Below are positions 1 to 9,944 of a stretch of DNA of 64,000 nt, piece by piece. Numbering within the stretch: the stretch's first letter is position 1; the number at the start of each line of letters is the position of its first letter. Source of the stretch: Bacillus pumilus (GTDB lineage Bacteria > Bacillota > Bacilli > Bacillales > Bacillaceae). The stretch lies in contig NZ_CP047089.1 of assembly GCF_009937765.1 (NCBI RefSeq), positions 1,176,272 to 1,240,271 of the forward strand. Direction: 5' to 3'. Both the position numbers and the translations under genes were made by a program. The notes under the pieces are model-generated. The model did not search any database, was not told where the DNA came from, and worked only from the letters and a program-made list of their open reading frames with translations.

Positions 1-1
1 A

Positions 2-1729
2 AAAGGCGGCTTTACGCCATCTGATTTTCCAATGGTCCAGCTGACGCAAAAGCAAATAGATGAGCTTCCAGACAATGTGGTAGATGTGTATCCACTATCT
101 CCGATGCAGCAAGGGATGCTGTTTCATGCACTGTTAGATCAAGCATCACAGGCGTATTTTGGTCAGGTGCATATGACACTCGAAGGCTTAACGGACGGCA
201 AAGCCTATGAAAAAGCATGGAATTTGCTTGTGGAACGTCATTCGATTTTACGGACAAGATTTGCTTGGGAGGGGCTAAAGGAGCCTGTCCAATTGATTCA
301 ATCAGAAGGAAGCCTTCACCTCACTCAGCACGATGTGCGCCACCTGAGTGAAAGGGATCAGAAGAAAACCATTGAGCAGTATTTACAAACCGATCGTTCA
401 AAGGATTTCGAATTAGAAAATGCGGCTGAACCGCTCATTCGTATCGCTTTATTCAACCGTGATGAGAAAACATGTACGTTTGTTTTTAGCTTTCATCATA
501 TTTTAATTGATGGCTGGAGCCTGTTTGGCTTGATTGAGGAATCCCTTTCAATATATCGCTCGCTTGTGGATGAACGAGAGATCAATCTTCCTGCTGTGCG
601 TCCATATAAAGATTTTATTGATTGGCTGCAAAAGCAAGATCAAGAGAAGGCACAAGAGTTCTGGAAACATTACATGTCAGGAGTAGGGGAAGCCACACCA
701 CTACCAGGAGACGGAGAGCAAGCTTCGGATGAAGGAGCAGGTATTGATCAGATTAGTATCAAACTGACGCCTGAAATGCAGCAGAAGCTGGAGAAAATGA
801 CAGGGACACAGAAGGTCACGATGAGCACGCTGATTCAGGCGGCATGGGGTCTGCTCTTGCACCTTCATTCAGGCTCAGAGGATGTCGTGTTCGGTGTCAC
901 AGTATCTGGCCGGCCTGCGGACTTAAAAGAGGTTGAAAGCATGACAGGGCTCTTTATTAACACTTTGCCGCTTCGTTTGCCGATCACACCAGACAGAACC
1001 ATTGCCGAGCTTCTGACCCAAACGCAGGAAACAGTTTTTCACATGCGAGAGTTCGAGTATACCGTACTCCCAGATATTCAGCAGATGACCCAAATTCCGA
1101 ATGGAGAATCATTGTTTCATAGCATTGTCGTGTTTGAAAACTACCCGATAGAATCAGTGGAGCCTTATGGTGTACGGATCTTAGATATAGCCAGTCATGA
1201 AGAAACAAACTATGACTTGACCCTTGTGGCTGTCCCTGGAGATACGCTGGAGCTTCGGGTCACATACCGCTTCAATCAATATAAAGAAAAACAAATACAA
1301 TCGCTGATGCAGCAGCTGATCCACACACTTGAAGCCATGACAGAACAAGTGGAGACACCACTCTCTTCCTTCACGATCGTGACAAATGAAGAAAAAGGGC
1401 GGATGATCACCGATTGGGCGAAAAATGCACAAGTCAGCGTGCTGTATCCAGATCAAGAAGAGGTCTACTCAGCTGTGCATGATCCTTCGTGTGAGACAGA
1501 AATCTATGTCCTGAGCGAGGAGCATCAGCTCATGCCGGTAGGGTTCCCTGGAGATATTTTTATCGGTGCAGAGGATATCAAGGCACTATGCGGAGAGCTT
1601 GCCGATTGGATGGAGACGCATAAAATTCAACATCCATTCAAACATCAAACAGGCGAATACCTATATCCGACAGGGGATGTCGGCGTTTGGACTGAAAAAA
1701 ACAAGATTCAGATTTTGGATTGGGTGTAG
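2..1729 (+). CDS. NRPS, 3' part: end of epimerization domain, condensation domain, adenylation-domain remnant
   Basis: The frame is open from the window edge, so the 5' end lies outside; 575 residues are visible. The first residues (GGFTPSDF) are the usual end of an epimerization domain, so the upstream residue should be D-configured. A full condensation domain follows, with YPLSPMQQGMLFH near residue 30 and the active-site HHILIDG at about nt 495-515; after an E domain it should be a DCL type. The last ~90 residues are not a linker but an adenylation remnant: an A6-like stretch (EIYVLSEEHQLMPVG) and an A7-like YPTGDVGVW, with motifs A1-A5 absent. The frame stops at 1727-1729 and the continuation (A8-A10-like) is encoded by the next gene. 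The two proteins must therefore meet inside one module. Product unknown; the cluster occupies the surfactin-operon position but this architecture is not SrfA. Confidence 0.9.
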   Translation, partial: KGGFTPSDFPMVQLTQKQIDELPDNVVDVYPLSPMQQGMLFHALLDQASQAYFGQVHMTLEGLTDGKAYEKAWNLLVERHSILRTRFAWEGLKEPVQLIQSEGSLHLTQHDVRHLSERDQKKTIEQYLQTDRSKDFELENAAEPLIRIALFNRDEKTCTFVFSFHHILIDGWSLFGLIEESLSIYRSLVDEREINLPAVRPYKDFIDWLQKQDQEKAQEFWKHYMSGVGEATPLPGDGEQASDEGAGIDQISIKLTPEMQQKLEKMTGTQKVTMSTLIQAAWGLLLHLHSGSEDVVFGVTVSGRPADLKEVESMTGLFINTLPLRLPITPDRTIAELLTQTQETVFHMREFEYTVLPDIQQMTQIPNGESLFHSIVVFENYPIESVEPYGVRILDIASHEETNYDLTLVAVPGDTLELRVTYRFNQYKEKQIQSLMQQLIHTLEAMTEQVETPLSSFTIVTNEEKGRMITDWAKNAQVSVLYPDQEEVYSAVHDPSCETEIYVLSEEHQLMPVGFPGDIFIGAEDIKALCGELADWMETHKIQHPFKHQTGEYLYPTGDVGVWTEKNKIQILDWV

Positions 1730-1742
1730 GGGGAGAAGAACG

Positions 1743-4700
1743 ATGTTAATGAGTAGAAGAAAAGGACTTGCAGCAAATCATATCGTCAGAATCAACGGAA
1801 AACGAATTGATCTTAAAGCATTAGAACAGGTCATGATGCTTCATTTTCCGCTAAAGGAATGTGCATTCATCCCGAAGAAAAATGAAGAAGGCAGCCTCTC
1901 GCTTGTGCTATTTGCACAGGCGAAGGACCCTTCGCTGACAAGAGAGGATCTGATGACAGGCGTACTTCATCCTGATGAAGTGCCCGCCGCTCTCGTCTTA
2001 TTACCTTCCTTGCCAAGGACAGAAAGTGGAGCGGTCGATACAGAAGCACTGCTTTCGATTGACATCATTGATGAAGAGAGTTTGAGAAAGATAGAAGATC
2101 GTACGAAAGCTATAGATGGAGTAGAGGAAGCGGCTGCTCTCATAGAAAGTCAGACAGAAAAACAAACGCCTTATCACCTAGATGATCTGTTTCCTAATCG
2201 GCAGCGGGCGCAAGAGAATGTATCGATCTCAAAGGACGATGCGGGCGAAACAAAGCAAGCATCCGTCCATGAAAAGCCGCCTGCACTTGTGTATGGCGGG
2301 GATGTCATCAAAAACCAAGGCACACCTGTCACACTGACAGAGGTGCTAATTCGATCAGCCTTTATGTCACCTGATCGCGGGGTAACCTATATTATAGAAG
2401 GCGGGCACACGTTGACCCAAACTTATCCTGAGTTACTCACAAACGCAGAACGCGTGCTGTCTGGTTTAAGGAAAGCAGGGCTGACAAACGGCGATCAAGT
2501 GTTACTCCAATTGAAAGATCATCAAGATTTCATCACTGCGTTTTGGGGCTGTATTCTCGGTGGCATCATTCCGACTCCAGTCTCTGTACCGCCTGTTTAT
2601 GATGAAACGAATCAAGCTGTGAACAAGCTGAAAGGCGTGTTTCAGCTGCAAAATGAACCGTTCATTATGACGAATGAAGCAAGTGCTGAGGACATTGCTG
2701 GGCTGCGTGAGGCGTTTGAGGCAAAAAACATGCCCATTTTAACAATCGAAACATTGCTCTCGTGTGTGCCGGATGAACAGCATTATGAGCCAGAGCCGGA
2801 TGAGCCTGTGCTTCAGCTGCTCTCTTCAGGAAGTACGGGTGTGCCAAAGTGTATCCGTCACAACCATCAAAGTATTTTATCTAGAATCATTTCCTTTGAG
2901 CAGACAAATGGCTTTACGCATGAGGATGTGTCGCTTAACTGGATGCCGCTTGATCATGTAGGAGGCATTGTCATGTTTCATGTACATGATGTCTACTTTG
3001 GCTGCCAGCAGATTAGTCCATCCATCGATCAATTTATCGAGCGGCCGATGGTGTGGCTGGATTGGATAGAAACATACGGCGTCACAAGGACATGGGCACC
3101 GAATTTTGCTTTTGCGATGATGAATGAATATGAGGACGACATTCGCAAAGGGAGCTGGGATCTCTCCACACTGACGTATATCATGAATGCAGCCGAAGCG
3201 GTTGTGCCAAAAGTGACGCAGCGCTTCATGCATATGATGGGGCAGCACGGATTAAGCCGTCATGCGATGGTGCCGGCGTACGGTATGTCTGAAACATCCT
3301 CAGCCATTGTCCAATCTAAGAAATTTATGAGGCATGGTGATCAAGATGGACAGCTGACGATTGATCAGACTTCGTTAACAAGTGAAATTCAATACGTAGC
3401 ACAAGATCATCCGCACAAAATGACGTTTACAGAAGTCGGTGCACCGATTCCGTCTGTATGGATTCGGATTGTAGACGAGCATCATCATGTGCTGCCAGAA
3501 GATCAGGTTGGACGATTGCAGGTGAAGAGTCCGACGATTATGATGGGCTATGATCAAAATGAGGAAGCCAATCAAGAGGTATTTGCGGAAAATGGCTGGT
3601 TTCACACTGGGGATTTAGGATTTATTCACGAAGGGCGTCTTGTTCTGACAGGTCGAGAAAAGGACATCATCGTCATCAATGGAGCCAACTATTTGAATTA
3701 TGAAATTGAAGCAGTTGTGGAAGAGGTGGACGGAGTTGAAGTCACTTTTGCCGCTGCGTACGGCATCTACAATCCCGAATCAAGCAATGACACGCTTGCT
3801 GTCTTCTTTGTCACACAAAAGGATTCGCTAGAGGAACAAGTCACGATGATTCAGCAAATTAGAGAGGCTATCATCCGTAAAATTGGCATAGAGCCCGATC
3901 ACATCATCCCAGTGAAAAAAGACCAATTTCCGAAAACAGAAAGCGGAAAGATCCAGCGTGCTCAGTTAGGCGCGGCACTAAAAGAGGGTGTGTTCCGTGA
4001 CATTGAAAGGGCACTGGACCTTGCTTCTGAAAATGAACAAACACTGCCAGATTGGTTTTTTAAACGCACTTGGGCAAAGGAGCATATTGGTCCGACTCAT
4101 CCTGCTGCTGATCATATACTCGTTTTCGAGGATGAAAAAGGGCTATACCAATCACTTTACGCCCAATTCGAACAAAGAAATCAGCCCTATGTTTCTGTGA
4201 AAAAAGGACATGAATTCTTGCGTCTGTCTAAAGGGATGTACCAGATGAACCCGAGAATCAAGGGGGATTACGTCAGGCTTGTTGCAGCACTTGAAGCAGA
4301 TGAATTAAAGACAGGGCGCATACTCCACATGTGGAATGTGACAGACAAAGAAGCCATCGTTGAGCCTGCGCAGTTTACAGAAATGCATGCCAGATCCAAT
4401 CAATCGATTTTGTACTTGTATCAAGCATGGAGGCAAGAAAACAAAGAGCCTGTCCGGCTTGTTGTCGTAACAAAGGGTGGTCAATTTGTGAATGCTGAAG
4501 ACGATCTTCATGTGGAGAAAACGTCGCTCGTTGGTTTGTTAAAAACCATCCCGCAAGAATGGGAAGGAGCAGAAGTGTCGCATATTGATATTGAAGCGGA
4601 GCAAGTGGAACAAGATGCAAAGCATATTGCTGATGAGCTGTCGGCGATTCATATCAAAGCAGAGGTGGCATACCGAAAAGGGGATAGGCTCGTACCAAAG

Positions 4701-7700
4701 CTGGAAAAAGTCGAGATGATGAACGTATCTCAAACAGAAGGATTTTTAAAATATGAAGGACTGTATTTGCTGACTGGAGGACTTGGTGGTATTGGATTTG
4801 AACTGTCTAAGCAGATGCTCCAATTTGGCTTAAAGCTTGTCTTGATTGGAAGGACTTCTCTGGAAGACAACATTGAAAAGAAAGAAGAATTCTCACAGCT
4901 AAAAGACCTCGGTGACGTCATCTATGTCCAAGCGGATGTGACGAATTTAGCTGACGTGGAGCGCACGATTTACAAAGCAGAAAAACATTTCGGTCAAACC
5001 ATCAGGGGTGTGCTGCATTTAGCTGGAGCAGGCAATGTGTCAGAGCATTTTCAGCAGGCAGATAAGTATACATTGGCTCATACGTCAGAAGAGGATTTTA
5101 CAAAGGAACTGTCAGGGAAAGCGGACGGAGCGTTTGTCCTGCAGGAAGCCTTCAAGCATGACCCGACAGTACCACTCGTCTTTTTTGGATCAGTAAATGG
5201 ATTTTTTGGCGGTACAACATTCGGGGCTTACTCTGCCGCCAATAGCTTTTTAGATGGGCTTGCACACACGCTCACCTTTAAAGAAGGGAGACGGGCGATC
5301 TCTTTAAACTTTAGTATGTGGGATAATCTCGGTTTGTCTAAGGGACATACCGGCGCAGCCCTTACCGTCCGCAAGGGATTTCAATTGATTGGAAAGAAGC
5401 AAGGTCTCCATTCATTCTGTCTAGGTGCTCGGCTGAATGAAGCGCATCTATTTATCGGCCTAGACGGAGCCAATCCAGAAATCGCTGCGTATGTTCAGCC
5501 AGCGCAAATCCCGACTTTTGAGAAGAAGCTTCTTTACACGGCGATGCCTGGAAAAGAAGTGCATGTTGAAGAAATCGGAAACATAACAAAAGATGGCTGG
5601 GATATTCAGCAAGTACAGGAAATACCGAAAAGACAAGATGGGTCTATTGATCATGAAGCCCTCAAGCTGAATCATCACAAACATGGACAATCCTTTGAAA
5701 AGCAATTGCCAGAAACGGAAACAGAGCAGGTGCTTGCTACCATTTGGGAGGACATTTTAGACGTTGATCGTGTGTACAAAGAGGATCAATTCTTTGATCT
5801 TGGCGGACATTCATTAAAGGCGACTCAAACCATTTCAAGGATCAATCATGAGTTTTCAATCAAAGCGCCTTTAAAAATATTATTTGAAAGCAAGCATTTG
5901 GCACATTTGGCGCAAATGGTTGATGACATCAAAGGGGCACCCGTTGTTCAGGAAGCCAAGATTCCAAAGCTGGAAAAGCGAACAAGCTATGAGCTGTCAC
6001 ATGCTCAGAAACGTATTTGGTTCTTATCCACATTGGAAAAGAGTCATCATTACAATATATTAGGTGCTTGGAAGCTGACAGGACAACTGCACATTCAAGC
6101 GTTAACAAAAGCGATTGGTCTCTTAACGAAACGTCATGAAGCACTGCGCGCAACCTTTCAATCGCTTGGCGGCAAGCCGGTTCAAATAATACGTGAAGAC
6201 CTTCCGCCATCCGTCACAGTTGCGAACTTCTCATTATTTAATGAAAAAACAAGAAAGAGAAGGCTCAAGCAGCTTATTCAGCAAGAAGCGAACCGCATGT
6301 ATGATTTGGAAAGAGGACCTCTTGCGCAGTGGACGATTGTGGATATGGGCAATGAAGAATGTTATCTTCTTTGCGCGCAGCATCATATCATTTCAGATGC
6401 ATGGTCGCTCAGTCTGCTCATTCAGGAATTAGAAGTGGCTTATGACGGGCTGCTTGTAGATGAAGCGCCGCAGCTCCCAGCACTGGAAATCGAGTGGACC
6501 GATTATGTTCATTGGGAAAATGAGCAAGTAACGCATCATCAAACAGACCAATCCTATTGGCTCAAGACATTACAAGGTGAACTTCCAGTGCTAGAGCTGC
6601 CGTTTGACCGTCCTCGTCCGCCAGTTCAAACATTTAACGGCGCTACAGAGCAAATCGTCTTGGAAGATACGCTTATTCGCCGTTTGCAAGCTTTGTCCAA
6701 ACAGCAGGGCACAACGCTGTTTATGACGATGCTGTCGGCGTACTACGTCCTGCTTCACAAGCTGTCTGGGCAGACAGATATCATCATTGGCTCGCCGATC
6801 GCAGGGCGAGATGCCGAGCAATCAGAGAAGCTTGTTGGAATGTTTGTGAATACACTCGCGCTGAGACAGGATATCTCCACAGCAGCTACGTTTGCTGATG
6901 TCATGGAAAACGTGAAAGAGATGACATTAAAAGCATTTGAGCATCAGCGCTATCCATTTGACAAGCTTGTCGATGATCTTTCTTTAGATAGAGATTTAAG
7001 TCGATCGCCTATTTTCCAAGTGGCGATGGGGTATGTAACAGATTCGCTCAATATCAATCTCAAAGGGCTGACAAGTGAACATGTGATGGTTCATCATACA
7101 GTGTCTAAGTTTGATCTCACCTTACATGTATTTGAACAGGGAGAGAAGCTGTCGATCCATGTGGAATACAATACAGATTTATTTGATCAAGAAACCATTC
7201 ATCGTTATATGAATTATTATCTTCGTTTGCTAGATGGTATGACAGCTCAGCCTGAACGTACATTTTCTGATTATTGCTTAATGGACAAAGCGGAACAGGC
7301 TGCGATGATCATTGGGAAAAACCAAACGGCTACGCCTTATCCAAAGCGCACCATTCAAGAGCTGTTTGAAGAACAGGTGCAGCGTGATCCGCACCGCATT
7401 GCCTTGTCTTATTTGGAAGAGTCCATGACGTATCAAGAGTTGGATGAGAAGGCAACAAAGCTTGCTGCTTACTTGCAGTCAAAAGGAGTTGGACCAGGTT
7501 CACTTGTACCGATGCTCTTTGATCGTTCCTTTGACATGATTGTTTCAGTGCTAGGCATCGTCAAATCTGGTGCTGCATATGTTCCGATGTCACCAGAATA
7601 TCCAGATGCGCGAATCCGCCTCATTGTCCGTGATACACAAAGTGATGTGATCATCACTCAGTCTCATTTAATAGAGCGTTTAGGAGACTTTACAGGTACA

Positions 7701-9938
7701 AAGATTGACATGGACAAGCCACTACTAGAAACTGATGCAGGGTATCAAAGAGAACAATCAATCATTGGAGAAGACCAGTTAGCCTATGTCAACTACACAT
7801 CAGGCTCAACAAGTACACCAAAAGGCGTTATGCTCCCCCATGCAGGAGTTGTCCGTCTAGTGAGAGAAACAAATTATATGAAACTAGGTCCAGATGATAA
7901 AATGCTTCAGCTCTCAAACTATGCTTTTGATGCCTTTACATTTGAGTTGTGGGGTATGCTCCTGAATGGCGGTCAGCTCATTCTGATTCCGAAATATGCC
8001 GCGCTGAATATGGATGAATTATCACGGCTGATCAAAGCGCATGAAGTGACAGCCAACTGTCTGCCAACCGCTTTATTCAATCGGCTGGTAGAGCACGATC
8101 CAACAAGTGTAGCAGGCTACCGTACATTACTCGTTGGCGGAGAAGCGATGTCCAGTGAGCATGCACGAAAGGCACTGCCGCATATGAAAGGTGTATTGAT
8201 CAATGCTTACGGTCCTACAGAAAACACGACCCTAGCTACAACACACCAAGTCACGCACGTACCAGAGGGAGCAAGGTCAGTTCCAATTGGTGTCCCAGTA
8301 TCGAATTCAACTGTCGTCATACTAGATGATGCGCTCAATCCAGTGCCAGCAGGCGTCAAAGGAGAAATTTATATCGGCGGCACAGGTCTGGCAAAAGGTT
8401 ACCTTCATGATCCAGGGCGGACGCAGGAACGGTTTATAGACAATCCATTCCCTGAACTAGAGGGAGAAAGGCTGTATCGTTCAGGGGATCTTGGTACATG
8501 GCGTTCAGATGGCACCATTGAATATCTCGGCCGAAAAGACAACCTCGTGAAAATTAGAGGCTACCGGATTGAATGTGGAGAAATAGAGACAGCTCTCCTC
8601 AAGCATCCACAAGTAAAAGAGTGTACAGTCATCGCCAAAACGTATGGCAGCTCAAAACGGCTGGCAGCCTACCTTGTCACAGACGGAGAGAATCCTACTC
8701 CAGGCTGGAAAGCATTTTTACAGGAAAGCCTGCCAGGTTACATGATTCCAAGTTACTTTATTGTAATGGACGAAATACCAGTCACAACAAACGGAAAGGT
8801 TGATCAAAAAGCACTGCCAGACCCAGCAGAAACGATCTCTCTTTCTCAAAGGGATGACAAACCAGTCACCGAAACGCAGGAACAAATTGTCACAGCCTTC
8901 AAGGAAGTACTTGGTGTCAAACAAGTAGGCATACATGACTCATTCTTTGATTTAGGCGGCGATTCAATTATGAGTATCCAAGCCGTTGCCAAATTAAAAG
9001 AACAGGGGATTCGGGTTGATCCAAAATGGATCTTCATGCATCCAGCACCGGCTCAGCTAGCCGCACATGTAGACGCAATGCCTGAGGCTGCGGAGCACGT
9101 CGAAAGGTCTCCAAAGGACTACGTGATTGAGCTGAAAAAAGGCGATCCAGCCGAGCCAAGGATTTTCTTTGCACCGCCTGCCGGTGGAACGGTAATGGGC
9201 TATATCGATGTGGCTAAGCTGATGACCCATCAAGGCGCTGTGTACGCCGTGCAATCTCCTGGCTTATATGAGGATGAAGAACCGCAATTCTTTCATTACA
9301 CAGAGCTTGTGTCCATATTTGTTGAAGCCATTGAGACCTTCTATCGACCTGGTGTCGACTATCTAGCAGGTCATTCAATGGGCGGGCATCTTGCTTACGG
9401 AATGAATCAGCGGCTCTGCCATGCAGGAAAAGCGCCGAAAGGACTCATCATTTTAGATACGGTCCCAGTGTTAAGAGATGAGGCAGATCAGGCGCTCCAT
9501 GCGGATATGAACGAAGAAGAAGTGAAAATGCTTGCGCTTGTCCTTGGAATGGGAAATCTCGTCGGTGTCCAGCCAGAAGCATTACAAGGGCTGAGCTTCC
9601 AAGAAGTGAAGCAAAGAATACTAAAAGAGGCAGAAAAGGATGAAGTGGTTCATCAATTTATGAATGATCAGTATTTAGATAAATATTTGCAAATGCAAAC
9701 GCATAATACGATCATGTCACAAGCCATTGAATTAGAAAAAGAACCATTCAATGTGCCGTTTTATATTGTACAAAGCAGTGATCACGCCATTGATTTCCAA
9801 AAGAAGTTCTCAGATTGGGAGGCTTATACGAAAGGATCGTGCTCGTATTATCACATCAAAGGAGACCATGTCACCATGATGAAAAGGCCGCAGGCAGATG
9901 AACTGGCACGAATTCTTCAAACGATGATAAAGGGGTAA
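1743..9938 (+). CDS. NRPS terminal subunit: A remnant - A(keto acid) - KR - PCP - C - A - PCP - TE
   Basis: 2731 residues from ATG 1743, which has GGGGGAG 7 nt upstream; the frame is open further upstream but without a good start. Domain order: A8-A10-like remnant (about 12-105; NGKRID, ESGAVDTEAL); acidic linker; AMP-forming domain (about 195-750; SSGSTGVPK, YGMSETS, HTGDLGF, KTESGKIQR) resembling the first A domain of bacillaene PksJ; a KR with structural half and catalytic half (TGGLGGIG about 1012; FGSVNG; YSAANSF); an isolated A10-like PKRQDGSIDHEAL; PCP (LGGHSL, about 1355); C (HHIISDAWS, Gly replaced by Ala); A (YTSGSTSTPKG, YRSGDLG, GKVDQKALP); PCP (LGGDSI, about 2405); TE with GHSMGG (about 2543). 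Known keto-acid modules load an alpha-keto acid, reduce it in situ and form an ester bond. I infer an alpha-hydroxy acid followed by one last amino acid, then release or cyclisation by the TE. Confidence 0.9.
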   Translation: MLMSRRKGLAANHIVRINGKRIDLKALEQVMMLHFPLKECAFIPKKNEEGSLSLVLFAQAKDPSLTREDLMTGVLHPDEVPAALVLLPSLPRTESGAVDTEALLSIDIIDEESLRKIEDRTKAIDGVEEAAALIESQTEKQTPYHLDDLFPNRQRAQENVSISKDDAGETKQASVHEKPPALVYGGDVIKNQGTPVTLTEVLIRSAFMSPDRGVTYIIEGGHTLTQTYPELLTNAERVLSGLRKAGLTNGDQVLLQLKDHQDFITAFWGCILGGIIPTPVSVPPVYDETNQAVNKLKGVFQLQNEPFIMTNEASAEDIAGLREAFEAKNMPILTIETLLSCVPDEQHYEPEPDEPVLQLLSSGSTGVPKCIRHNHQSILSRIISFEQTNGFTHEDVSLNWMPLDHVGGIVMFHVHDVYFGCQQISPSIDQFIERPMVWLDWIETYGVTRTWAPNFAFAMMNEYEDDIRKGSWDLSTLTYIMNAAEAVVPKVTQRFMHMMGQHGLSRHAMVPAYGMSETSSAIVQSKKFMRHGDQDGQLTIDQTSLTSEIQYVAQDHPHKMTFTEVGAPIPSVWIRIVDEHHHVLPEDQVGRLQVKSPTIMMGYDQNEEANQEVFAENGWFHTGDLGFIHEGRLVLTGREKDIIVINGANYLNYEIEAVVEEVDGVEVTFAAAYGIYNPESSNDTLAVFFVTQKDSLEEQVTMIQQIREAIIRKIGIEPDHIIPVKKDQFPKTESGKIQRAQLGAALKEGVFRDIERALDLASENEQTLPDWFFKRTWAKEHIGPTHPAADHILVFEDEKGLYQSLYAQFEQRNQPYVSVKKGHEFLRLSKGMYQMNPRIKGDYVRLVAALEADELKTGRILHMWNVTDKEAIVEPAQFTEMHARSNQSILYLYQAWRQENKEPVRLVVVTKGGQFVNAEDDLHVEKTSLVGLLKTIPQEWEGAEVSHIDIEAEQVEQDAKHIADELSAIHIKAEVAYRKGDRLVPKLEKVEMMNVSQTEGFLKYEGLYLLTGGLGGIGFELSKQMLQFGLKLVLIGRTSLEDNIEKKEEFSQLKDLGDVIYVQADVTNLADVERTIYKAEKHFGQTIRGVLHLAGAGNVSEHFQQADKYTLAHTSEEDFTKELSGKADGAFVLQEAFKHDPTVPLVFFGSVNGFFGGTTFGAYSAANSFLDGLAHTLTFKEGRRAISLNFSMWDNLGLSKGHTGAALTVRKGFQLIGKKQGLHSFCLGARLNEAHLFIGLDGANPEIAAYVQPAQIPTFEKKLLYTAMPGKEVHVEEIGNITKDGWDIQQVQEIPKRQDGSIDHEALKLNHHKHGQSFEKQLPETETEQVLATIWEDILDVDRVYKEDQFFDLGGHSLKATQTISRINHEFSIKAPLKILFESKHLAHLAQMVDDIKGAPVVQEAKIPKLEKRTSYELSHAQKRIWFLSTLEKSHHYNILGAWKLTGQLHIQALTKAIGLLTKRHEALRATFQSLGGKPVQIIREDLPPSVTVANFSLFNEKTRKRRLKQLIQQEANRMYDLERGPLAQWTIVDMGNEECYLLCAQHHIISDAWSLSLLIQELEVAYDGLLVDEAPQLPALEIEWTDYVHWENEQVTHHQTDQSYWLKTLQGELPVLELPFDRPRPPVQTFNGATEQIVLEDTLIRRLQALSKQQGTTLFMTMLSAYYVLLHKLSGQTDIIIGSPIAGRDAEQSEKLVGMFVNTLALRQDISTAATFADVMENVKEMTLKAFEHQRYPFDKLVDDLSLDRDLSRSPIFQVAMGYVTDSLNINLKGLTSEHVMVHHTVSKFDLTLHVFEQGEKLSIHVEYNTDLFDQETIHRYMNYYLRLLDGMTAQPERTFSDYCLMDKAEQAAMIIGKNQTATPYPKRTIQELFEEQVQRDPHRIALSYLEESMTYQELDEKATKLAAYLQSKGVGPGSLVPMLFDRSFDMIVSVLGIVKSGAAYVPMSPEYPDARIRLIVRDTQSDVIITQSHLIERLGDFTGTKIDMDKPLLETDAGYQREQSIIGEDQLAYVNYTSGSTSTPKGVMLPHAGVVRLVRETNYMKLGPDDKMLQLSNYAFDAFTFELWGMLLNGGQLILIPKYAALNMDELSRLIKAHEVTANCLPTALFNRLVEHDPTSVAGYRTLLVGGEAMSSEHARKALPHMKGVLINAYGPTENTTLATTHQVTHVPEGARSVPIGVPVSNSTVVILDDALNPVPAGVKGEIYIGGTGLAKGYLHDPGRTQERFIDNPFPELEGERLYRSGDLGTWRSDGTIEYLGRKDNLVKIRGYRIECGEIETALLKHPQVKECTVIAKTYGSSKRLAAYLVTDGENPTPGWKAFLQESLPGYMIPSYFIVMDEIPVTTNGKVDQKALPDPAETISLSQRDDKPVTETQEQIVTAFKEVLGVKQVGIHDSFFDLGGDSIMSIQAVAKLKEQGIRVDPKWIFMHPAPAQLAAHVDAMPEAAEHVERSPKDYVIELKKGDPAEPRIFFAPPAGGTVMGYIDVAKLMTHQGAVYAVQSPGLYEDEEPQFFHYTELVSIFVEAIETFYRPGVDYLAGHSMGGHLAYGMNQRLCHAGKAPKGLIILDTVPVLRDEADQALHADMNEEEVKMLALVLGMGNLVGVQPEALQGLSFQEVKQRILKEAEKDEVVHQFMNDQYLDKYLQMQTHNTIMSQAIELEKEPFNVPFYIVQSSDHAIDFQKKFSDWEAYTKGSCSYYHIKGDHVTMMKRPQADELARILQTMIKG

Positions 9939-9944
9939 GAACGT

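Noticed and set aside
1566..1742. Longer start (ATG 1566) for the second NRPS protein
   Set aside because: The extra 59 residues overlap the well-conserved end of the first protein in another frame, are Arg-rich and non-NRPS-like, and have no ribosome site; ATG 1743 has one.
1690..1750. A simple sequencing frameshift joining the two NRPS genes
   Set aside because: Not excluded, but the stop is followed by an ideal ribosome site and ATG, and about 15 residues of non-homologous sequence would be left at the junction, which fits a real gene boundary better.
2877..3248. 123-codon minus-strand ORF inside the NRPS
   Set aside because: Antisense shadow of the conserved adenylation domain.
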